This document shows positions 1-9,809 of a DNA stretch of 64,000 bases, piece after piece; positions within the stretch are counted from its first letter, which is position 1; every line of letters starts with the position of its first letter. The notes beneath the pieces were generated by a model. The model worked only from the letters and a program-made list of their open reading frames with translations, searched no databases and was not told the DNA's origin. The DNA comes from Symbiodinium natans (lineage: Eukaryota > Sar > Dinophyceae > Suessiales > Symbiodiniaceae). Location of the stretch: assembly GCA_905221605.1 (NCBI GenBank), contig CAJNDS010000347.1, positions 594,001 to 658,000 on the forward strand, given 5' to 3'. Both the position numbers and the translations under genes were made by a program.

Positions 1-2085
1 CGCCTGCAGCCAAGCACTCCCCACGACGAGCTTCACCCCTGCGGTCTGCAACACTCCAAGTCTCCAACTCCAGCCGCACCTCCGTCCGTGAGGAAAGTCG
101 TGTCCTCGGGCTGCAGCTCATGGGGGTGGAATACCACGCATGCTTCACTAATTACGCAACACTGCAACAAAAACCAGCACATCCCACGCGACAGTGCGGA
201 GAGCGGCATGGCCGCACTTGTCCCCATTCCTGTGGGGTATGCGTGAGGATGCTTGAGGCAGCGGCCAGTGGGCGGCGCAACAAGGTTTGCATCCCTCACA
301 ACATGATGCTCCGTCTATGAATTTGACAACAACCCATTTGCAAGAACAAATTGTTGCATGCTGTCACAAACTCCATGTGCTCAAAGGCTCAATAGTATGC
401 CCCAATGTGACAGCTTTACTGGCAACACTTGGCGTTCCACGATATAACCAAACAACATTATGCATTTGAGCCACCATAGCTGGCAGGAGGCCGAAACAAG
501 AACGTGATGAGAAACAAGCGTTGCCAAACACACTTGCAAGCAAAAAGCGGTGCCTTCACTTTTGTTCCCACAAAGGCCTGGCAAGTAGCACTCTTGCAGG
601 GTAGCTTGCACGTTGTTGGAGACCCACAGTCCATGCCAGGCAGAACCAAAGCGACGTTGCAGATGCGAACTGGACTTGCACAGCTCGGTGCGGGGGTCCG
701 TCACCGATCTCTCAAGCTCGCGAGCTTCGAAACTTCCATATCGACTCAGTAAGTAACTTCTCTGAGAAAGTTCGATTGGAAGCTGCGGCTCCGAGGCCTC
801 GAGGCCTCATTTTCCGTCTCCATAAACTCCAATGCAGGCCATCAAGTGCTGACAGTGGCTCGTCGCAAGCCATGTACTGTCTGATGAGATTCGCTTGCGA
901 CTGAAACTCGCACGTGAATACTTGGATGCGCCTTTGGCGTTCTTTTGCGACTCTTCCGACACTTCAAGTTCGCCATCCATGACAATTGCCTCGAATACGT
1001 CCTTCCGCACTTCACCCGGCTGCCGAGGCAGCGCGTGCAAGCGTTTACAATTACATATGAGAGAGCCCTTTCCCTCACAAAATCTTCATGTTCTTTTTGT
1101 TGCGAAGAGATTGCTCCGACGTGTATCAAGCAGGACAAGCCTCCCGTGACAATCGCACCGGCAAGGAATACAAAAGCCCCTTCCCAATCTCGATAGGACG
1201 AGAATGAATTTCCTCTCATCTATGGAAGCTGTTAAAACCTTTTGACGAATAAGAACTCCTCTCCATCTTGCAAAAGGAATGCTCATCAACAAGGAATGAA
1301 CGTTTCTCGCCGCCGTGGAAAGGTATGTCGATGGCATTTTGAACTCATTTTGAGAACTTCGAGCACAGATGAAGGCACAAGAAATGAAAACAGTGGCAGG
1401 CGCTGTGAATTCGAGACGTCGAAGGCCAGACGTGGTATGCGTGGAAAGCGTGGCGCGGGGCGAAAATGTTGTCGGTACGGTCCCTGCAATCGTGCTGTGG
1501 GCATTTGGACAGGGCTGTAGGTTTCTGAAGGGTCACTTGTACTGTTGGGTTGAGGGTACAGGTTTTTGGTGCAGGGTAGGCTCAATCTGAAGGCCGTAAT
1601 GCTTCAGGTGTATGGGTCTGGGTTTTGGAATTTCAGAATCAACCCAGCCTCTTCAGATCCGAGATTTGGTAGATCTGACTTCGCCCTGAAACAAAATACC
1701 GCCGCAGTGAGCGGGGCGTAAGAATATGACCTGTCATGGATGCTCTGGGCAATCGACGAGAGTGTTCCATCGCGAGCAGGCCGTCAACAAGAACATATTT
1801 TTGTCTTGTTTGATGGCTCGTGCAACTTCCGCTATAAATGAGGGGACGGACTCACATGGCCTGAGGGGACGGACTCACATGGCCTTTTGGAAAAGCATCA
1901 AGGGAAGGGGTACCTTCTTGACAAAAACCCTCCTCTCCTTCGTAAAAAAGTAGAGCTTTTCTTCTCTTTGGCTATGGGGCGGGTGAGGACACCGCAGCTG
2001 TTGTTCTCAAAGAAGACAACACCAAAAACAATGGCACGCAAGCAAATAAATGCGATGTCGAGAGCAGAAGGGATCGCCCCAAATT
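1..2085. other. Non-coding, no gene recognised
   Basis: Only short overlapping open frames occur on both strands, with no recognisable domain, so I call no gene. At 1839-1884 a 23-bp unit (TGAGGGGACGGACTCACATG + GCC) is repeated twice head to tail. A segment at 1015-1057 recurs at 3806-3848 and is listed separately. Confidence 0.6.
1015..1057 (+). repeat. Dispersed repeat copy A
   Basis: About 42 bp containing CGGCTGCCGAGG and GCAAGCGTTTACAATTAC matches 3806-3848 with few substitutions. The two copies are 2.8 kb apart in the same orientation. This suggests a fragment of an interspersed element rather than a tandem array. Confidence 0.6.
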
Positions 2086-2217
2086 GATGTGGAACTCCCT
2101 CGCCCCAAATACAAACCAGGCTCTCAATGATGTGGAACTCCCTCGCCCCAAACACAAACCAGGCTCTCAATGATGTGGAACTCCCTCGCCCCAAATACAA
2201 ACCAGGCTCTCAATGAT
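2086..2217 (+). repeat. 43-bp tandem repeat, three copies
   Basis: The unit begins GATGTGGAACTCCCTCGCCC and ends GGCTCTCAAT. It starts at 2086, 2129 and 2172 with an exact 43-bp period, and the copies differ by a single T/C. The short open frames read through it are repeat artefacts. Confidence 0.9.
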
Positions 2218-2450
2218 GGAGAGGAGGGGCGTGTCGGGAATTCTCACACGCCACACCTCCCTCCACGCGGCAGGGCCGCCCCGGCCAACAAGATCAGGCC
2301 CGCACGCTCAGACGCAGCTCGCACATCATCATGTCATTTCTCGTCCACATGGCGGCAGTCCGTTCGGTGAAACCGCTGTGAGGGTGCGGCTGGCAACCTC
2401 TACGTGGCGCCGCAGCCGAAGAAGTCACACACTTCCCGCCAAGCCCTCTC

Positions 2451-2610
2451 CTCCTACTACTACCTACGTACTACCTACGAACTACCTACGACTTACTACC
2501 TATTAACCTGCTACCTCCTACCCACTAACTACTACCTGCTTCCCAACTACCTACTACCTACTACCTACTACCTACTACCTACTACCTACTACCTACTACC
2601 TACTACCTAC
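2451..2610 (+). repeat. TACCTAC microsatellite
   Basis: About 160 bp of degenerate CTACCTACTAC units, becoming regular from about 2545 to 2610. Non-coding simple repeat. Confidence 0.9.
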
Positions 2611-2812
2611 GACCCCCGACACTCAGCACATCCACCTGAACACAGGCTGGCACGGCGTCGACAGTTGCCAGGGAACCGTCAAAACAATTGATTTGAGATC
2701 GGCACGGAGGTGGTTCAAGAAGTGGCATGGCGACCTGGCTCAGAAGTCGTGGCGGACGGGACTTCGCTGCCCGGGTGGAACCTTTTTGGCTGCGGGTGCT
2801 TCATTTTGTTGT

Positions 2813-3530
2813 GGCATGGATGCTCTGGTAATTGGATGCTCTCGTAATGGACGTAAATGCATTGCCAGGCATGGATGCGACAACCGATTCCGTCGCGTGG
2901 ACGGTAAAATTTGCACAGCACCGATGCCTGGTAAATGGATGTTGTGGTACTGGACGTCAATGCATGGCTAGGCATGGATGTTCTGGTTAAACGGATGCTT
3001 TGCGTGGACTCGTAAACCGATGGGCAATGGACGTCAGGACATGGCCAGCGGACGCTTTAGTAAACAGATGCTAAAAACATGGACATGAGGCATGGATGCT
3101 CTTGTAAATGGATGCTTTCGTAACGGACAGTAATATTTGCCCAGGCATGGATGCTGCATGATGCCGTGGTAAGCGGATACTCTGGTAATGGACGCTGATA
3201 CATGGCCTGCGGGAGATCTATAACCGCAGCATTCCTCAATGGCGAAATGCTGCACGGGAAACTGTACATCAGGCAACCTCCTGGGGTGTAGGTGGCTTGC
3301 ATCCCGAACAAGTGACTCGCGTGACTAAAGAAATATTCGGCCCCAATTGCATCTCAGTGTCCGCTGGATCCGTGCCTCTTTCAGCTTCATCCCGCCAACG
3401 ACGGGAAAGAAGACCCCGCACCCGTGCTTTATTTCGCTGGGCATGTCGACGACACTATTTGCCCAGGCATAGATGCTCTGGCAAACGGATGCGCTCGTAA
3501 TGGAGGTTGCATGTGGTGGCCAGGCCTGGC
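2813..3530 (+). repeat. Degenerate GGCATGGATGCT / GGTAATGGACG repeat field
   Basis: Recurring words GGCATGGATGCT, CTGGTAA, TGGATGCT and CGTAATGGACG reappear every 50-120 bp with substitutions and indels, for example near 2813, 2868, 2931, 2971, 3088, 3146 and 3464. This looks like an old decayed minisatellite. No gene is supported. Confidence 0.7.
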
Positions 3531-5170
3531 TTTGGCAAGCAGAAGCTGGGGCGTCAACCTCCAGTAGTTTGCACATTTTTCTAATCATTCAGGCCCCTGC
3601 ATTATGCGGCCTGTGTAGCGCTTATTCATTTGATTTTTCATGCTTTTTCACATTTGATTCTCCAGTACTCTGGTTCTTAGGCCCTTATACTCCCCGCTTC
3701 TTGCCGAGAAGCGTCTGGAAAAAGCGGACCCGGATCGGGCCTCCCCCCCCCCCTTGCCTTGCACAACTCCCCAACCTCCTTTTTTCCCAGAAGCCCTCTT
3801 TCCGGCCCGGCTGCCGAGGTGGCGCCCGCAAGCGTTTACAATTACCCATATTATCAGTCTCACGCAGACAAACCTTGATTTCGTGCGTGCATGTGGCTTG
3901 AAATCACACTCTCGCGTAGCTTGCTCGCATTGCTCGAAACCACCCTCTCGCGTGGATTCTTGCAATGTTCTCATTGCTCGGGCCTGTGTAGTACCCCTTT
4001 CAGACCCTTTCCGGTCGGCGAAAAAAACCTTTCCCCAGACCAAAAAACACCAGCAGCAACAAAAACGTTCTTACGCATGGGCCCTCAGTTGCTCGCGGAA
4101 GAACTCCTTCGCTGTTTGCTCATCGCGCAACGACCTCAAGCAACAAGTCATATCATTTGCAAACCACGACCAATCCCCAACTCAATTGAGCTCTGCGCAG
4201 CTGGAGCATCTGCACACGCAAATCCCGCACGCAGGTCTCCATGTGATCCTGACGCGGCAGCAACTTGGGGCAGCTTTACAACACGACAGAATGGCCTCGC
4301 GTGTCTCATCGTCCTGGAGCTCCTTCCGTGTGACAATACCGAGCTCCATCAACCTGATGACGCGGAAGCACTACCACATGCGATGCAGCGGCGCTCAAAC
4401 CGACACAACGAAAGGCCCGCAGAGCATCGCTCTGAGAGTTCGGGCATCGCGACCTTGCATGTAAGTTTAAACCTCGGCATCTAACGACACTTCCTTACCG
4501 GCGAAGTGAAGTGCAGGACTCACCATTTTGCAGCTGCCGGGCTGGCAAGCTCAAACGATGCACAGCATCGACATCCAGCGAACATTGCGAGCCTGGATCC
4601 CGAAAATGGAGACTCATCAGCGCTCGTCTTCTCGTGCAGATTCGCTGTCAAGTCCCCACCAACAACTTGCAGGAGCATGTTTGTTCCCAACCTCCATCTC
4701 CAATGGGTGAATTTCGCAGCTGTTTGCAACATCTTCGGTGGCTCAACATCGGCTACGGGCTTCTCCTCCACAACAATCCTTCAATAGCGGTTCCTAGGCC
4801 ACACTGCAACAAGCTTCGACAGGACAACCACTTACTGTCTGAGTCTTCCTGGTCACAATTTGGGACTTGTTGACACACATCATACAAACAGGAACGGGCT
4901 TCTTCGTGCAGTCCAACAACTTCCACCTTGGGCAAAACCTGGAGGCACAACGTTCTCCCCACACGCAACGCTCTTGTTTTCAGCTCTGGGCGAGTTGGCA
5001 GCTCCGGAGGATCACCAAGCGAGAACTTCTGCTGTTTCAGAGATTCCAGGTCCGCTCTAACCGCTCCCCCCGCTCTCACGCTGTCATTGCCCTCCTCTCT
5101 GCCCAGCCACTTTTCCTTCTGCTGTTTTAGGGATTCCAATTCCTTGAAGGACAGCCTTCCCATGCTCTAC
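3531..5170. other. Non-coding, no gene recognised
   Basis: Open frames up to 236 codons overlap in several frames here (for example 3754-4464), but none shows a domain, bias or motif. A poly-C run lies near 3743, and the second copy of the dispersed 42-bp repeat is at 3806-3848. TCTCGCGTRG words are repeated near 3910-3960. Confidence 0.5.
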
Positions 5171-5282
5171 GCAACATCTTTTTTTTTGAACCGTCGCCTC
5201 TTTACTACATCAGCAGCGCAGTAGGCCGTCCTTGTGGGTCTCAACACTAGAGGTGAAACAGTCGCAGGCGCGAAAACCAAAG
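5171..5282 (+). repeat. About 110-bp direct repeat, copy 1
   Basis: A T-run is followed by CGCCTCTTTACTACATCAGC, CAGTAGGCCG and AGGTGAAAC, ending in a GCGCG-AAACCA stretch. The same order recurs at 6318-6434. The pair brackets about 1 kb that contains the 311-bp duplication, so it could be the ends of a solo element. Confidence 0.7.
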
Positions 5283-5589
5283 CAAGCACACACCAAAAAC
5301 ACCACCAAACACAACCAAACCCGCAGCAACCCGCCAAAACCAAAAGCGCCAAACGTCTAGGTGTCCCCCGCGCTCAGTACTCGAAGTCGTCGCAGAAATC
5401 CAAGTGTAATCAAGCAGCGCAGAGCATGCGGGGGAGTCGCAAAATGCGAGAGTTTGCCAGATCATCAAAACCACCATCATGAAGCCACTGTAAATCGAAG
5501 AAGGACAGCGAAGTTACCGACCAACACGGGCAGGTACCAGGCACACAGTGGCGAAAAGGGAAGGTACAGAGTGGCCAACTTTCCCAGAG

Positions 5590-6240
5590 GAGAGGCAAGG
5601 CCAGCACGCGCCCCATGGTGGTCAGCCAGTGGGGACTTGTCAGCAAGAACAGCGGATGCAAGACCAGCCAAGGCACCCCATGGTGGTCAGCCAGTGGAGC
5701 AACCCCGAGCAACAGCCAACACAACTTGCGGCTCTATTATTGAAGCGCGACCCAAAGTTTCCAATACCCAGGCGCCTGTGCTCAGAACCTGGGGCCGCAG
5801 TTAGCAGAGCCCTTCTACTTTCCCAGGAAGCAAGTAGCAACAGCTACCGATTCCGAGGGAAAAGACTACCAGACAGCAGTCAAACCCTTACTCTGGCCCG
5901 CAGCAAGAGGAAAGGCCAGCGCGCCCATGGTGGTCAGCCAGTAAAAACTTGACAGCAAGAACAGCGGACGCAAGACCAGCCCAGGGCACCCCATGGTGGT
6001 CAGCCAGTGGAGCAACACCGAGCAACAGCCAACACAACTTGCGGTTCGATTCTTGAAAGACCGACCCAGAGTTCCCAACATCCAGGCGCACAACTGTGCT
6101 CAGTCCGGCCACGTACCCAAGTAGAACCGGGGCCGCAGTCAGCAGAGCCCTCCTAGTTTCCCAGAAAGGAAGCCTGCAAGTAGCAACAGCTACCAATTCA
6201 GAGGGAAAGACTACCAACTCCGGCCCGCAGCACTTCATTG
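5590..6240 (+). repeat. Tandem duplication with about 310-bp period
   Basis: Two diverged copies (about 5642-5950 and 5952-6240) share AGCAAGAACAGCGGA, CCATGGTGGTCAGCCAGT, GAGCAACAGCCAACACAACT and GTAGCAACAGCTACC in the same order. A partial third copy begins near 5590. The CCATGGTGGTCAGCCAGT word occurs four times. Confidence 0.85.
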
Positions 6241-6317
6241 CCATGGACCCTCCCAATTAAGGTGTCGATACCGTGTAAAGGGCGTTTCAGCACGCTTACC
6301 TGATTTTTTGGCCTTCA

Positions 6318-6434
6318 TGCTTTTTTTTTGGACTGGCGCCTCTTTACTACATCAGTAGCACAGTAGGCCGGTCTTGTTGGGCTCGACATACATAACAGGT
6401 GAAACGAGGTCAGCGCGCGCAAACCACCAAACTG
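6318..6434 (+). repeat. About 110-bp direct repeat, copy 2
   Basis: Second copy of the 5171-5282 sequence, with scattered substitutions. It ends exactly where the copia LTR terminus (6433) starts, so it may be part of the pre-insertion site of the copia element. Confidence 0.65.
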
Positions 6435-6467
6435 TGAAAAACGCAGAGCTCTTTTTCACTCCACGCT
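6433..6467 (-). repeat. Copia 3' LTR terminal motif
   Basis: A 35-bp sequence beginning TGTGAAAAACGCAGAGCTC is shared, with one mismatch, with 20568-20602. On the minus strand it ends in CA, as LTRs do. The copies diverge beyond 35 bp, so the rest of one LTR has been replaced. Confidence 0.6.
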
Positions 6468-6990
6468 TGAGCCAAAACACCGCAGAGTCAGCGCAGCTTC
6501 ACTTTCGTGAATTCCATCTCAACTTTGTTAAACAAAGGAGGAACACATGCAAACGTCCTAATGCTTCTCAGGACTTCCGTGCTTCAGCAAAACAAGCATA
6601 CAAGTGCACAGCCACTCTGCTCGAACCTTAGTACGACGACACGAGCGAAGCGAGGGTCGGCGGCCAAGGTTTGAAGAGCAAACTCAGAGCAACACGCACT
6701 TCTTCAAGGATGCTCCTAAAGCATCTCGAGTGCTTCTCTGCTCATCATGCACACTCCAAGCGTCTCACGTTAAGCTCAAAGCAAGAAACACTTTCAAGCC
6801 AAGCTCCAAACATGCTATGTCCATGCCTGTTTCTGCTAACACAAAACAAACGGTTCAAGCACCGTTCTCAACTCACGCAATGCAAACTCGTGGTTCATGT
6901 CACATGTTCAAGACATCCTGTCAACTGTAAAGGCACTCACAAGGAAGTCAAAAACTTTCACACCCCCTCATGCCTGCAACAGTTGCGTCC
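6468..6990. other. Probable copia LTR/3' untranslated region
   Basis: No gene. This lies between the LTR terminal motif and the end of pol, where the 3' LTR body and untranslated region would sit. The LTR's inner end cannot be placed because the 5' LTR is truncated. Confidence 0.4.
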
Positions 6991-8482
6991 TCAAGTCCTG
7001 TCTTCTTCCATAGCTCGTCTCGCACCCTTCAGCATTTCTTCTCCTAACAGCTCAGGGTACACACCTGACGCCGGGAGCTGAAGGTGGATGTGTTGGTGGC
7101 TCTCATCACAGCGGTTCCTAGCCATACTGTTGATGAAATTCGAAGAGTTACTACAAAACCACCATCTCTTCCAGGCTCTTTCAGAACCCTTCTCGAAGCA
7201 ACAGCGATCGACGACACATCCCTTCGCAAGACCAAGACGTTGACTTACAGACCTAAAGACCGTTTCATTCCACAAGTCAGATCTAGCTGGCCACTCGTGA
7301 GAAAGAAGAAGACGCGGACAGTTCGCGTACGGACGGAGAAGGTTCCAAATCCTTCGCCAAGACTTCTTGTGGACCAAAAGAGACTCCCGCCACCTGGCGT
7401 AGGACTGTCCACCTTTTCGAAATCTCAAATGACGAAGTCCGCACCCAGCCGAACACGGCGTAGACAAGTGCGCATACACCTTCACCCCTTCCTGAAGTAA
7501 CACGCTAAAGACTTCTTTGAGAAGCTGGTATCCGTTTTCACTTAACAGATCCACTTGCTTCGTCACTCCAAAATACGCGATACGAGGATTCTTCGAGCAA
7601 GCTTTTGACAAAGAGCTTCCTTCTTCACAGCAGAGCTCAACCACAACATAAGAAGCCTGGTTCCTTGCTACCTTCTCTGCTGCGGCTCGCCAAGAAACAG
7701 GGACGTTCAGTTCGCAGACTTCATCTGCTGGTTTATTGGGCTCTTTAAACGTGACAGAAACGCTGGTTCCGGAATTTTTCTCTTTCCAATGGACTGGTTC
7801 CGGAATGAGGCCACAAGCCTCGCACAAGCTGACCAAACTGTCGTTAGTTGGGCTTTTTGTTAGAGCATCTGCCGGGTTGACAGCACCTGGTATGTGCTCA
7901 ATCGTGAATCTTCCAAGCTGGACAAGTTCCTGGAGAAAAGCGGCTCTTAACTCAATATGGCGGACCTTCCTCAACAATGTCCCCATTTTGGAAATGGACA
8001 CAGCGCTTTCAGAGTCCGAATACCCCTTAAGAAGGTAGTACCCCGTTTCCCGGTCCTTCGGGATGCCCTCCAAGATGGTCTCCGTCAAGAGAGCAATGTA
8101 CAAACCTTCCCTGGCTATCTCAGTAAGCGCCGCAAGCTCACTCTCGGCGCTCGAAAGGGCTGTGGTGGACTGCTTCCTGCTGAACGTCTTTAAACAGCAG
8201 TTTTCCCAAGTAATCACACCACCACTAACAGAATTCAGGCTCCAGCTTGCGTCCGTAAAGCACGATACCGCTTGGGGATCCGCATCGTCTTCCAGGATCT
8301 CCCGAGTCGACGGAAACACCTGAACCTTATGCGGAAGACCTTTGACCCATTTGAGAACATCCCTCATGCATGTTTCAGCTGCCTCGTCAGGGGCCGACTG
8401 ATGACGCCCCAAAAATCCGCAGCAGAACTGCAAATCTGGTCTGGAGAGGGCAGCCCATGCTAGACGCCCTAAGGTTCTACGG
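6991..8482 (-). pseudogene. Copia pol 3' part: RT thumb, RNase H, methyltransferase-like tail
   Basis: An open frame of about 497 codons without its own start; it is cut at 8482 by the adjacent 238-bp repeat. The first residues (LGRLAWAALSRPDLQF) match the end of a copia reverse transcriptase. Next comes a copia RNase H with the catalytic set in CFTDASW, SSAESELAAL, YSDSESAVS and NPADALTKS. The second half, from about codon 280, resembles a Rossmann methyltransferase: VVELCCEEGSSLS (motif-I-like), STPCSAGC (a Pro-Cys loop) and a later EWP motif. Dinoflagellate copia elements with appended DNA methyltransferase domains have been reported (de Mendoza and colleagues, from memory). The protein would act in reverse transcription; whether the tail methylates DNA is unknown. 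Confidence 0.8.
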
Positions 8483-8720
8483 TTATTGTTCAAAACCGTG
8501 CTTGTTATGAAATGTCATGTCGTGTTTGAACACTTCAAGCATGACACAATCTTCATCAAGCAACATGCATTCTGCTCACATCACTCGCTCTCGTTCGAAT
8601 CTTTTCACGTTGTGGGGAAACAGTACCGAGCACGGCTGGTTGGATCTCGATCCCTCCTGTAAGACCCAAGACTGTTGTTGAGTCTCGAAATGTCCTGTGA
8701 GACACAGGGCTCCTTTCCCC
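8483..8720 (-). repeat. 238-bp direct repeat, distal copy
   Basis: Essentially identical to 9554-9791, displaced by 1071 bp. It starts with TTATTGTTCAAAACCGTG and ends with GGGCTCCTTTCCCC in plus orientation. It lies at the junction with copia pol and so marks the end of the inserted element. Confidence 0.9.
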
Positions 8721-8815
8721 TTCGAGAGGAAAATACAGCTAACTCACGGCCTCTCACAGGTTCGGCCTAAGTGTGACGGCCTGAACAGGATATCCATGTG
8801 GTTCAGAACGACAGT

Positions 8816-9193
8816 TCAAGAAGTTTCTGGCTGTCTCTGAGAGCTTGACGAGGCAGCTTCACTTGGTTGCTCCAAGCCAGGTTCAGGGTTCACAAACTGC
8901 CACTGAGACTGACGAGCTGCAACAGCCTCCTGTTGCCGCATCTCACGGTCTGCCATGAGGTCGTCCAATACCTCAGCCACCTTCATGAGGGAATCCATAT
9001 TCAAAGAGTGAAGCCACACCCGAAAATCATTTAGCTGATCGCGCGTCAACGACCGCGCCATGAAGAGTGCTGAGAAAAGTACAGCGATGAAAAGAGCAAG
9101 ACTCGAGCCTTTATGCGTCAAGCAAATAAGCGGAACTGTCACCACATGAAGTAAGGCCCGCACTAACAAGGGTTCCTTATTGCACACGCTCAT
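8816..9193 (-). CDS. Small ORF between the direct repeats
   Basis: A 125-codon frame with an ATG. It has a hydrophobic stretch near residues 10-45 (VTVPLICL, LALFIAVLFSALF) that could span a membrane once or twice, then a polar tail rich in Gln, Ala and Ser. No family is recognised. It sits inside the sequence flanked by the two 238-bp copies, where split-repeat elements carry their internal repeat, so it could be a chance frame. Nothing else supports expression. Confidence 0.3.
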   Translation of the reverse strand: MSVCNKEPLLVRALLHVVTVPLICLTHKGSSLALFIAVLFSALFMARSLTRDQLNDFRVWLHSLNMDSLMKVAEVLDDLMADREMRQQEAVAARQSQWQFVNPEPGLEQPSEAASSSSQRQPETS

Positions 9194-9553
9194 TGAGCTG
9201 CCTGGTCCCTTACCGGATACTTCGTATGCACACGAGTCCTCTCCTGACGTGGTTGCGAAAACGTTTACATTAGTTTACAAGGGCGGCGAGGGTGGGTTTT
9301 TCGAAAACAATCTATCAGCTTCTAAGAGCACTTTCCGGGCATCCTGCCCTCTGAGAGGTCCCGCTGCGACGGGTGTATAAGTAAATACAAATCCTGCATG
9401 AACAAGCATAAAACTGATCAAGCGTTGGAAATAAGTTGTGCAAAAAGGCAAGCACTGAAACAACAAGCAAATGTTTTATTCACCACAACATTTTGATGTT
9501 GTTTCCTTTGAACAATAAAGCTCTATCTTCTCCAGGCATTCGAAGAACGATAC

Positions 9554-9791
9554 TTATTGTTCAAAACCGTGCTTGTTATGAAATGTCATGTCGTGTTTGA
9601 ACACTTCAAGCATGACACAATCTTCATCAAGCAACATGCATTCTGCTCACATCACTCGCTCTCGTTCGAATCTTTTCACGTTGTGGGGAAACAGTACCGA
9701 GCACGGCTGGTTGGATCTCGATCCCTCCTGTAAGACCCAAGACTGTTGTTGAGTCTCGAAATGTCCTGTGAGACACAGGGCTCCTTTCCCC
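9554..9791 (-). repeat. 238-bp direct repeat, proximal copy
   Basis: Directly follows the end of the RT/RNase H gene (stop at 9810) and is almost identical to 8483-8720. The high identity implies recent activity or recent gene conversion. Confidence 0.9.
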
Positions 9792-9809
9792 ATTCACCTG
9801 AGCCGTGTG

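Noticed and set aside
1-6400. Open frames of 60-236 codons at the left end
   Set aside because: Overlapping in many phases with no domain, codon bias or start context.
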